Assembly (NCBI RefSeq): GCF_000184345.1
Contig: NC_017583.1
Span: forward strand, 1,178,001-1,242,000
DNA length: 64,000 bases
Reading direction: 5' to 3'
From: Spirochaeta thermophila DSM 6578
GTDB taxonomy: Bacteria > Spirochaetota > Spirochaetia > Winmispirales > Winmispiraceae
Below, one piece after another: positions 27,158-34,792 of this stretch (its first letter is position 1; every line of letters begins with the position of its first letter). A model generated the notes under the pieces. That model did not search any database, was not told where the DNA came from, and saw only the letters and a program-made list of their open reading frames with translations. A program made the position numbers and the translations under genes.

Positions 27158-28919
27158 ACATCTCAAGGGGATCCTCCTGTGGATTTCTCTCTCGGTTTTC
27201 GTGTTTTCGTCCTGCGTCACCGAATCCGGAAGGGCGCAGGAGACCATTCCCCCTGTGGAAGAGGTGACGATCTCCATGCTCGAATCCCTCCTCGATGACG
27301 GAAAACCGGAGCGTGTGCTTACGCTTCTCTCCCTCATGGAGGCAGGAGGAGGCGCCGCCCTTTCGGACGATGATCGTGTTCATTTGAGGGAGCGGGCCCT
27401 CCAGATGATGAAGGCGGGATTTTCGGAGGCCATCGAGGAAAAAGAGTTCGGGAAAGCCCGCGAGCTCTTCGTGAGTCTCACGACGCTTGGGGTCGAACTG
27501 CCCGAGTGGAGCAGAGGACGCCTTTTCTTCGAGGAGGCGGAAGTCCTGCGGGAGGAGCATTGCTGGGTTCCCGCCTTGATGATGCTCTATCGAGCGGTGG
27601 AGGAGGGATACTCCCCTCCTCGTGAGGCCCTTGAACCATATATCTCACAGGCGAAAAAGTGGAAGTACTCCTATTGGCTTTCAAAGGTTTCGCCCGATGG
27701 GGGTGAGAGCCTTTCCCCATCCTCCGATCTTCTGACCCGATATGTAGGAGGGGTGGTGACCATCTGGGTGGACAGAGGAATCTCCATCCGCCAAGGGGTT
27801 GGAGTGCCCGACCGGGCCATAGGAAGCGGTTTTTTCATCGATGACCGGGGCCACCTGCTCACCAACTATCATGTGATCCACTCGGAGGTCGATCCCTCCT
27901 ACGAGGGCTATTCGAGGGTCTTCGTCCGTCTCCCTTCACGACCGGAGGAGAAGATACCCGCAAAGGTCCTCGCGTATGATACTGTCTTCGATCTCGCCCT
28001 TCTCAAGACGGAGGTCGACGTCCCTGTGGTGCTTCCTCTTTCCTTGAGAGAAGGGTTCTCCCCGGGAGAGAAGCTCTTTGCAGTGGGTTCTCCCGGAGGT
28101 CTTCAGAGCACCCTCACCTCGGGGATCATCTCGGCCCTCCACCGGCCCTTCCTCGAACTGGGGGACGTCCTTCAGGTGGATGTACCAGTGAATCCCGGAA
28201 ACAGCGGAGGTCCGCTCCTGGACGAGAGAGGGGAGGTGGTAGGGGTGATATTCGCCGGGGTGGAGGATTTCGAAGGTATCAACTTCGCCATTCCGGGGTA
28301 CTGGTTTCCTCTCATCATCCCTCGCCTGTATGGGGGAGGGAGGGTGATGTACCCGTGGCTGGGACTCTCACTGTACGAAGGGGAGAGTGGGATCGAGGTC
28401 GTGGAGGTGATCCCCGGTGGACCCCTCGATGGATTTCCCCTGAGCCCAGGCGACGTCATCACATCGATAGATGGACGGAGGGTGCACACACTCAGGGAGG
28501 CCCAGCGGGTGCTTCTCGACCTCGGTCCGGGAACGCTTGTCTCTCTCGACTACCTGCATGAGGATAAACCGGGACGTATCATCACGGCACTTGGGGAACG
28601 GCCGGAGAGAGTGGCGGAATGGATCCTCAACCGGGCCCCGCGTCCCGTGGTGTTTTCGGTCCTTTTTGGAATGAGAGTGGAAAAGGTGGGTGGAGGCCTG
28701 CCGTGGGAGGAGAATTACAGAGTTGTTCGGGTATACCCGGGGAGCATCGCAGATGAGGCGAGTATCTCCGTGAACGATCCCTTTACGCTCAAGAAATGGG
28801 TGGTGAATCGAGAGGACGAATATCTGGCCGTTCAACTCTATATAAAGAAGCGCACATCAGGATTCCTCGATGCCTATCTTCAGCTCGCAGCCTCCTTCTC
28901 TCTCTCCAATATATTGTAG
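27141..28919 (+). CDS. Lipoprotein HtrA-like serine protease with two PDZ-like domains
   Basis: 592 residues. An N-terminal hydrophobic segment ends in a lipobox-like FVFSSC (Cys about residue 23), so it is probably a lipidated envelope protein. A helical repeat region (about 35-190) precedes a trypsin-like domain. The catalytic triad is His in LLTNYHVI, Asp in DTVFDLALL and Ser in NPGNSGGPLL. A PDZ domain (about 415-490) and a second, degenerate PDZ-like domain complete it. Start ATG 27141 follows GAGGAG. The N-terminal repeat domain is unusual for DegP/HtrA. Confidence 0.82.
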   Translation: MIMGNEHLKGILLWISLSVFVFSSCVTESGRAQETIPPVEEVTISMLESLLDDGKPERVLTLLSLMEAGGGAALSDDDRVHLRERALQMMKAGFSEAIEEKEFGKARELFVSLTTLGVELPEWSRGRLFFEEAEVLREEHCWVPALMMLYRAVEEGYSPPREALEPYISQAKKWKYSYWLSKVSPDGGESLSPSSDLLTRYVGGVVTIWVDRGISIRQGVGVPDRAIGSGFFIDDRGHLLTNYHVIHSEVDPSYEGYSRVFVRLPSRPEEKIPAKVLAYDTVFDLALLKTEVDVPVVLPLSLREGFSPGEKLFAVGSPGGLQSTLTSGIISALHRPFLELGDVLQVDVPVNPGNSGGPLLDERGEVVGVIFAGVEDFEGINFAIPGYWFPLIIPRLYGGGRVMYPWLGLSLYEGESGIEVVEVIPGGPLDGFPLSPGDVITSIDGRRVHTLREAQRVLLDLGPGTLVSLDYLHEDKPGRIITALGERPERVAEWILNRAPRPVVFSVLFGMRVEKVGGGLPWEENYRVVRVYPGSIADEASISVNDPFTLKKWVVNREDEYLAVQLYIKKRTSGFLDAYLQLAASFSLSNIL

Positions 28920-29007
28920 TCCCCACAGGAGCTTCCGGAGGCTGGATTTTTCCTGGAGGAAGGAGTAGGATGAGAAGAGGAGCACATAACGCTTCCCAGG
29001 GGGAGGG

Positions 29008-29472
29008 ATGATCGAGGCTCCACGAAGGAAACGGCTCAGGACCCTCGTTGGAACGTTTCATGCCCTTACCGAGTTTGCCCCTTCGACGACGAGCATGGAT
29101 GCGGTGCTCGTCAGGATCCAGAAGATCGTCCGAGAGCTCTGCCTGTGTTTCCTTGAGTGTGGGTGTGCAGAAATCGCCGATGTCCTTCTGTTCGTCGATG
29201 CATGTCTCCTCCATGCCCTCAGATCCGGTCGCATGTCGGATGTACTGCTCTACAGTCTCGTCCATCTCTCCGACTATCTCGCTCATGCCCTCGAGGCGGC
29301 GACACTCGGCGAATGTTTCTTGGAAGGAGAAACAATCAAGAAGGAGTTCTCTTTTTCTATCAATGGAAACGCAATCAAGAGCGCCAGCCAGGAAAGGGTG
29401 TCGCACTCTCATCTGGAAATTCCTGCTCGAGGAGAAATATCCACTTGCACGATGAGAGATTTTGAGGTATAA
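29008..29472 (+). CDS. Hypothetical protein, unknown
   Basis: 154 residues, no recognised family. The middle is Leu/Ala-rich and probably helical (residues about 35-110). It contains a CLCFLECGCAE cysteine cluster and several isolated cysteines. The C-terminal third is polar and its base composition is less GC-rich than its neighbours. AGGGGGAGGG abuts the ATG, closer than ideal. The bpuR promoter overlaps its last codons. Existence is moderately supported by frame length only. Confidence 0.5.
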   Translation: MIEAPRRKRLRTLVGTFHALTEFAPSTTSMDAVLVRIQKIVRELCLCFLECGCAEIADVLLFVDACLLHALRSGRMSDVLLYSLVHLSDYLAHALEAATLGECFLEGETIKKEFSFSINGNAIKSASQERVSHSHLEIPARGEISTCTMRDFEV

Positions 29473-29477
29473 CCTCA
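29445..29477 (+). promoter_or_regulatory. bpuR promoter with palindrome over the -10 box
   Basis: TTGCAC (29445-29450), 17 nt, TATAAC (29468-29473). The perfect 15-bp palindrome TGAGGTATAACCTCA (29463-29477) covers the -10 box and could be an operator or simply chance; its role is inference. Confidence 0.6.
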
Positions 29478-29504
29478 TCAATGATACGTAGAGAAGGAGT
29501 GAGT

Positions 29505-29777
29505 ATGGGGACAAGAGGAGAACTCTTTTCATCAAAGGTATTCGCAGGCAAGAGGACCTACTTCTTCAATGTGAAAGAGAACCGGTATGGAGAACTCTTC
29601 CTCGCAATCGTGGAGAGCAGAAAGGATGAGCTGGGGGAAGGGTTTGAGAGGGATCAGGTGGTGGTCTACAGGGAAGATCTCTACCGTTTCCTCAACGGCC
29701 TAAGGGAAGCGCTCAAGGAGATCGAGCGGCTCGAACAAGAAAGGTCCGACGATGAATTGGGCAGCTTCCGATTGTGA
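29505..29777 (+). CDS. PUR-domain nucleic-acid-binding protein (BpuR-like, DUF3276)
   Basis: 90 residues: MGTRGELFSSKVFAGKRTYF, NRYGELFLAIVESRK and DQVVVYREDLYRFLNGL match the bacterial PUR-alpha fold. In Borrelia burgdorferi BpuR binds DNA and RNA and regulates several transcripts including its own (established there). ATG 29505 has AAGGAG 7 nt upstream. Its last 65 nt overlap the convergent rnhB gene, so the two mRNAs have complementary 3' ends. Confidence 0.88.
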   Translation: MGTRGELFSSKVFAGKRTYFFNVKENRYGELFLAIVESRKDELGEGFERDQVVVYREDLYRFLNGLREALKEIERLEQERSDDELGSFRL

Positions 29778-30294
29778 GAATCCGTTCCCTGTGAAGCCGG
29801 GTGGGGTAACCTTTGTGCTGTGAAAAGGTGTATTCTGGCAGAAACCTATGATAGATCTTCATCCATTCATCCCGGAAGACTTTAGCCACGATGGATGCAG
29901 CCATGACTTCAGGTACGAACGTGTCTGCTTTTACTACCGCCCGTGCATGAGTGATGGACGGGGGGGCGTGCCTCCCGTCTATCACTACTTCGGTGGGAAC
30001 GAGGGACGGCGATAGCTTCTGTATCAACATTTCGTAGGCCCGTTCCATCGCCTTGAGCGTGGCGTTGTGGATGTTGAGACGATCGACTTCGTGCGGCCAC
30101 GCCCATCCCACCCCGACGGCTGCTGCCGCTTCCTGTATGAGAGGAAAGAGACGCTCCCTCTCTTCAGGGGAGAGTTTTTTTGAGTCCTTGAGCCCGGGCA
30201 GGGAGGTTCCAGGCGTGAGAACCACCGCTGCAGCCACCACCGGGCCGGCGAGAGGGCCTCTGCCTACCTCGTCGATGCCGCATACCGTATCCAT
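29713..30294 (-). CDS. rnhB: Ribonuclease HII
   Basis: Removes RNA from RNA-DNA hybrids and single ribonucleotides in DNA. 193 residues. CGIDEVGRGPLAGPVV (catalytic Asp-Glu), LKDSKKL, the VVIDG Asp and VKADTFVPEVMAASIVAKV are the conserved blocks. A promoter TTGCAA (30336-30331), 18 nt, TAAGAT (30312-30307) lies just upstream on this strand, leaving a leader of only a few bases and no ribosome site. Divergent from smc. Confidence 0.96.
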   Translation of the reverse strand: MDTVCGIDEVGRGPLAGPVVAAAVVLTPGTSLPGLKDSKKLSPEERERLFPLIQEAAAAVGVGWAWPHEVDRLNIHNATLKAMERAYEMLIQKLSPSLVPTEVVIDGRHAPPSITHARAVVKADTFVPEVMAASIVAKVFRDEWMKIYHRFLPEYTFSQHKGYPTRLHRERILTIGSCPIHRRTFLVRAARSP

Positions 30295-30345
30295 GGGGTG
30301 AGTCCCATCTTACCAGGGGTTCCTATCCCCTTGCAAGGCTTTCCC

Positions 30346-30374
30346 TTTACAGCCCACCTTTCTCCTGCTATGAT
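30346..30374 (+). promoter_or_regulatory. smc promoter
   Basis: TTTACA (30346-30351), 17 nt, TATGAT (30369-30374), about 32 nt before ATG 30407. It lies within the 112-bp divergent intergenic region shared with rnhB. Confidence 0.65.
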
Positions 30375-30406
30375 TCCCCATCATTACTATCTGATCAGGA
30401 CGGTGC

Positions 30407-33190
30407 ATGATACTCAAGGCGGTTGAGCTTTTCGGTTTCAAATCCTTCGGCGAGAAGACGAGAATAGAGTTCCGGGAAGGAGTGACGGCCATCGTTGGCC
30501 CAAATGGTTGTGGGAAGAGTAATATCGTGGATGCGATCAAATGGGTGTTGGGCGAACAGAGCACCAAGACTCTTCGTACCTCTTCCATGGAGGAGGTCAT
30601 CTTCAATGGAACCGAGGACAGAAAACCTCTCAATGTGGCGGAAGTGACGCTCATCCTGAGCAACAACGAGGGGCATCTTCCTCTCGACTTCGATGAGATC
30701 GCCATAAGGAGGAGGGTGTATCGCTCGGGGGAGAGCGAGTATGCGATCAACAATGCTCCTGTGCGCCTCAGGGACGTGAAGGAGCTCTTTTTCGATACGG
30801 GGATAGGTAAATCCGCGTATTCCATCATGGAGCAGGGGAAGATCGACCAGATCCTCTCCTCACGTCCAGAGGATCGAAGACAGATATTCGAAGAGGCCGC
30901 GGGGATCACCAGATACCGCCAGCGGGAAGTCGAAGCGAACCAGAAACTCCTCCGGACGGAAGAGAACATGGTTCACGTGGAATCCGTACTTCGTGAAGTG
31001 GAAAAGAGATATCATGCCCTCAAGGCGCAGGCCGAAAAGGTGGAACGGTATCGTGCACTCTCGGAGGAGATCTTCCAAATCGAGATAAAACAGTCTCTTC
31101 TCAAGTATCGGCGCATAGAGAAGGCCCTCGTGCGTCACCGGGAGAGGCTCCGGGAGCGACAGGAGGAGAGAAGCAGGCTGAAAGAGCAGATACATCGCTT
31201 GAACGATTCGGTGGAGGACAGCCTTGATACCATGGGCTCGTTGGAACACGATCTCGCACGTTATCAAAGGGAGGTATATGGACTAGAGGTGAAGCGACAC
31301 AGCCTTTCCTCCCAGATGACCCTCCTCTCTGAACAGATCAGTGAGATCGAAGGAAAGATCTCCACCGACCGGGTGAGGGAGCAACACCTTCGTGATCGTC
31401 TCCTCCGTATCGAATCGAGTATTGTGGAGAAAGAGAAGGAATACGAACGCATTCTCGAGGAGCGGCGACATATCCAGAGCCAGATACAGGAATGGGAAGA
31501 GAGCATCGCTGTTTCCGAGCGTCAGATCATCGCCTTCGAGCAGGAAATCGCTGATTCTGAAGGCATGATCGGCGAGTTGGAACGGGAACGAGAACACCTC
31601 CATGGAGAGCTCGCGAATCTCACGGAAGAGATTGTGAAGGAGCTCGATGAAGGCTTGAAGAGGAGCAATTTCTCCGCAAAGGAACGAGTCTCACTCTCGC
31701 ACGCGCTCCGTGAGTCCCTCGATCACCTCCTTGCCAGGATCCGTCACAGACGGGAGATCCTGCAGGACTTCAAGCGGCTCGGGAATCCCGACCCCCCCTT
31801 TGAGGAATGGCTGGAAGAGATGGCCCGGGCGGTGGAGCAGGCGAGAGACCTCTATGCCGCGTATCTGGCCACGGAACCTTCATTTCTCGAGGCCTTCACC
31901 GCTCCCGAGGGGATCATCACCAAGAAACGGGCTATTGATAATTTACTTGAAGATGTAACAAAAAAAATACAGTCTTCTCGGGAAAGGATAGCCGAGCTCC
32001 AGACCCGCATCCGTGAGGTCCGTACCAGAAACGAACAGCGGCGGAAATCCCTCGAGGACCTGCGATTGACGAGTACCAGGATCGCGACTCAGGCGGAAGC
32101 CCTCCGTGAGACCGTGAATGCCCTCCTGAGGGACAAGGAGGAGACGCTCTCCTTGATCAACCAGATCCAGAAGGAGGTGGATCTTTCGAACCGACGACTC
32201 GATACCGTGAAGGCTTCCCTCCATGCCCTCGAACGGGAGCAGAAGGCCCTCCTCCAGGAGGAGGCTTCCTGTAGAGAAAAGATCGTCCAGATAGAGCGTA
32301 ACATCAAGGAGAAGAATTCTGCTATCTCTTCTCATGAAAATGAAATAAAACAAAAGATGGGGGAGCTTTCCCGGCTCCAGGAGGATGTGGAGCGGCTCCA
32401 GGTGGAAGTCGCGCGGTATGAAGAGGAGATCAAGGGACTGGAGACGTATTTCGAGGACCAGCACGGGAGGAGCCTGAGGGAATTCCTTCAGATGGAAGTG
32501 CAGGAGAATCCAGGGGATCTCGCCCGTGTGTTGGCGGAGAAGAGAGAGGAACGGAGGCGACTGGGTAACGTGAACTTCATGGCTGCGGAGGAATTCAAGG
32601 ACGTGAAGGACCGCTATGAATTCCTCGTGTCCCAACTCAGCGATCTGAACAAGGCAAAGGAAAACCTCACCACTGTGCTCCAGGAGATCCGTAGGGAATC
32701 GAGGGAACTCTTTCTCGCCACCTATGAGAAGATCAAGGTGAACTTTCATCAGGTGTTCCGACGTCTGTTCGGTGGCGGGAGGGCAGAGCTCAAACTGCTT
32801 GATCCCTCCGATCCTCTCGAGTCGGGTATCGAAATCTTCGCACAGCCTCCCGGTAAAAAGCTCGAGCACATCGGGTTGCTTTCAGGGGGGGAACGATCGC
32901 TCACCGCGGTGGCGTTATTGTTCGCCATCTATATGGTGAAACCATCTCCCTTCTGTATCCTGGATGAGATAGATGCCCCTCTTGATGAGAACAATATCGG
33001 AAGGTTCGTGGAGCTCCTCAGGGAGTTCAGCGAGCGTTCCCAGTTCATCGTGATCACCCACAACAAGAAGACCATCACAGGAGCCGACAACCTTCTCGGG
33101 GTCACCATGGAAGAGTCCGGGATCTCCAAGATAGTGACCATACGACTTCTGGGGAAGGAAGAGCCCTCATATGCGGAGGATATCGTTTAA
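30407..33190 (+). CDS. smc: Chromosome segregation protein SMC, short form with reduced hinge
   Basis: ATPase that compacts and segregates the chromosome. 927 residues, against about 1170-1190 in most bacteria. N-terminal Walker A VGPNGCGKSNIVDAIKWVLG (about residue 32), then long coiled coils (about 165-450 and 505-775). C-terminal signature LLSGGERSLTAVALLFA (about 825) and Walker B FCILDEIDAPLDENN. Between the coils only about 50 non-coil residues (about 457-503) replace the usual about 150-residue glycine-motif hinge. No scpA or scpB in the window. The last 20 nt overlap the next gene. Confidence 0.95.
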   Translation: MILKAVELFGFKSFGEKTRIEFREGVTAIVGPNGCGKSNIVDAIKWVLGEQSTKTLRTSSMEEVIFNGTEDRKPLNVAEVTLILSNNEGHLPLDFDEIAIRRRVYRSGESEYAINNAPVRLRDVKELFFDTGIGKSAYSIMEQGKIDQILSSRPEDRRQIFEEAAGITRYRQREVEANQKLLRTEENMVHVESVLREVEKRYHALKAQAEKVERYRALSEEIFQIEIKQSLLKYRRIEKALVRHRERLRERQEERSRLKEQIHRLNDSVEDSLDTMGSLEHDLARYQREVYGLEVKRHSLSSQMTLLSEQISEIEGKISTDRVREQHLRDRLLRIESSIVEKEKEYERILEERRHIQSQIQEWEESIAVSERQIIAFEQEIADSEGMIGELEREREHLHGELANLTEEIVKELDEGLKRSNFSAKERVSLSHALRESLDHLLARIRHRREILQDFKRLGNPDPPFEEWLEEMARAVEQARDLYAAYLATEPSFLEAFTAPEGIITKKRAIDNLLEDVTKKIQSSRERIAELQTRIREVRTRNEQRRKSLEDLRLTSTRIATQAEALRETVNALLRDKEETLSLINQIQKEVDLSNRRLDTVKASLHALEREQKALLQEEASCREKIVQIERNIKEKNSAISSHENEIKQKMGELSRLQEDVERLQVEVARYEEEIKGLETYFEDQHGRSLREFLQMEVQENPGDLARVLAEKREERRRLGNVNFMAAEEFKDVKDRYEFLVSQLSDLNKAKENLTTVLQEIRRESRELFLATYEKIKVNFHQVFRRLFGGGRAELKLLDPSDPLESGIEIFAQPPGKKLEHIGLLSGGERSLTAVALLFAIYMVKPSPFCILDEIDAPLDENNIGRFVELLREFSERSQFIVITHNKKTITGADNLLGVTMEESGISKIVTIRLLGKEEPSYAEDIV

Positions 33191-33536
33191 AAGACTCCCT
33201 CTCCACGTACTACTCTCACTCCTTGCCGGTGGACTCCTGGGCATAGGTATCGCAGTGTGGGTCTGGAGCGGTATTCCCTCAGGTCCAGACGAGGCACCGG
33301 AGTCTCCTGCCCCCGTCTCTTCTTCTCCCATCGCTTCATTCTATAGCGTTGATGATCTCCTGATACCCGATCTCTTCCGGAGGATCACTGAGTTCCGGCT
33401 TTTCCCCCTTCGGAATGCAGCGGACGCCTGGACATCCGATGAATTGGAAGAGTGGTGGATGATGGTCGAAGGAAGCGAGGATTATCGGGCACGTGTCCGT
33501 CGTGAAATTCGTACGATTCTGGAGCATATCCCATGA
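33171..33536 (+). CDS. Small membrane-anchored protein, unknown
   Basis: 121 residues. One N-terminal membrane segment (about 11-32, LLSLLAGGLLGIGIAVWVW), a Pro/Ser linker (PDEAPESPAPVSSSP), then a soluble helical tail with EEWWMMVEGSEDYRARVR. No family recognised. The start overlaps the smc stop and the stop overlaps the following envelope gene (ATGA), indicating one transcript. Confidence 0.65.
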   Translation: MRRISFKRLPLHVLLSLLAGGLLGIGIAVWVWSGIPSGPDEAPESPAPVSSSPIASFYSVDDLLIPDLFRRITEFRLFPLRNAADAWTSDELEEWWMMVEGSEDYRARVRREIRTILEHIP

Positions 33537-34723
33537 TGCTGAATCGGTTCTGGAGGACGATCGTCGCCGCTTTTTCCCTCTGCCTGGCCCCTCTCCCAGG
33601 TCTTCAGCTCGCATTCGATCTCCCCTTTGATCTGCTGGCCGATCCGTCGGATGAACCGGAGCAGGGCTGGATGAAGCTCGAAGAACTCCTCCTTCTCGAC
33701 CCCCTCCCGGATCTCATGGAGGGGGAGGAGAGGAGTGCAGAGCGGATGACATCTTCTCCGGAGACCGGTCATTCTCCGACTCCCATGATCGCTCCCTCCC
33801 CGAGCCCTTCGCCGGTCCCCACACCCACACCCACCCCCACTCCCACTCCCACCCCCACCCCCACCGCCCCCCTCCTCCCCACCACCCTCCAGCCCGACGA
33901 AACCGACCACCAGACCATCCCCTACCAGGAGATCATCCCTGTCGTGCTCGAAGGCCCGGGCTGGATATTCGCCGGCGCCCGTGAAGGCGGCACCGTGACC
34001 CTCGAGGATCGCCTCTCCACCGGAAGCACCACCATCTTCCAGTTCGCCCTCCCGGCCCCCGGCACCTACACCCTCTTCTTCCAGCAACAGAACCCCTACG
34101 ACGGCACCATGCGCATCAAAGAACTCATCCTCGAGATCACCCCACCTTCCACCCCCCGCGGCCTCACCACCCCCCTCGCGTCCCCCGGCCCCACCCCCGT
34201 CTCCACCCCTGCCCCTCTCTCCACCCCGGCATCCCCTCTCCCTTCCCCCACCCTCCGGGAAGCCCTCGCTCTCATCGATCGAGGCGCCTACGACCAGGCC
34301 CTCGACACCCTCCAGACCCTCCTCTCCGCCTCTCCCGACGACACCCTCCCCATACGCGCCCAGCTCTTCCGCCTCGGGACCCTCACCCGCACCCCCGACC
34401 TCATCGCCCGCCACGTCGAAGCCGCCTCCCTCCTTTCCCCCCCCGTCCTCCTCGACGCCCTCACCCTCCTCCTCGACACCCACACCTACCCCCCCATCCC
34501 CTCCATTCTCGAGACCCTCGACCAGGCCCCCCTCACTCCCGCCCAGCGCGAAGACCTCCTCTACTACCGCGCCCGCTACTACGAGGAAGCCCCTCCCCAT
34601 CGGATCGAGGATGCCTATGACCTCTATCGACGCATCCTCGAGACCTATCCCCTTACCCAGAGGAGAAAAGAGATACTCTCCCGGATGCGCCATCTCGAGC
34701 GACATTATCTCTATGTGAGATAA
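33533..34723 (+). CDS. Exported Pro/Thr-rich protein with C-terminal TPR-like region
   Basis: 396 residues. Signal peptide (about 1-25), a spacer with eight Pro-Thr dipeptides (about residues 96-111), a beta-rich middle (EGPGWIFAGAREGGTVTLED and TYTLFFQQQN), a second Pro/Ser/Thr linker, and helical repeats with ALIDRGAYDQALDTLQTLL. Probably a cell-wall-spanning periplasmic or surface protein (inference). From about 33780 codons end almost only in C and the coding strand is extremely C-rich, unlike the first 80 codons and the smc gene before it. Confidence 0.75.
   Translation: MMLNRFWRTIVAAFSLCLAPLPGLQLAFDLPFDLLADPSDEPEQGWMKLEELLLLDPLPDLMEGEERSAERMTSSPETGHSPTPMIAPSPSPSPVPTPTPTPTPTPTPTPTAPLLPTTLQPDETDHQTIPYQEIIPVVLEGPGWIFAGAREGGTVTLEDRLSTGSTTIFQFALPAPGTYTLFFQQQNPYDGTMRIKELILEITPPSTPRGLTTPLASPGPTPVSTPAPLSTPASPLPSPTLREALALIDRGAYDQALDTLQTLLSASPDDTLPIRAQLFRLGTLTRTPDLIARHVEAASLLSPPVLLDALTLLLDTHTYPPIPSILETLDQAPLTPAQREDLLYYRARYYEEAPPHRIEDAYDLYRRILETYPLTQRRKEILSRMRHLERHYLYVR
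33818..33865. repeat. CCCACN hexamer microsatellite encoding (Pro-Thr)8
   Basis: Eight tandem hexamers of the form CCCAC(A/C/T). The complementary strand carries many runs of three or more G separated by 1-3 bases, a pattern able to form a G-quadruplex. Length changes by whole hexamers would keep the frame. Confidence 0.85.
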
Positions 34724-34732
34724 ACAGTTTGC

Positions 34733-34761
34733 TTGACTTTTCCCGGGGATTTCGTTATACA
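34733..34761 (+). promoter_or_regulatory. Strong promoter of the ffh-rpsP-trmD-rplS operon
   Basis: TTGACT (34733-34738), 17 nt, TATACA (34756-34761), about 31 nt before the ffh ATG. Confidence 0.8.
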
Positions 34762-34792
34762 TAGAGCTTGCCTTTGGCAGAAGGGGAGATGC

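Noticed and set aside
28970-29011. 13-codon ORF just before the unknown gene at 29008
   Set aside because: Has a possible ribosome site and a TGATG junction, but is too short to support as a leader peptide without comparative data.
33818-33865. CRISPR-like array
   Set aside because: The units are 6 bp with no unique spacers; it is a coding microsatellite. No array with 25-40-bp repeats was seen anywhere in the window.
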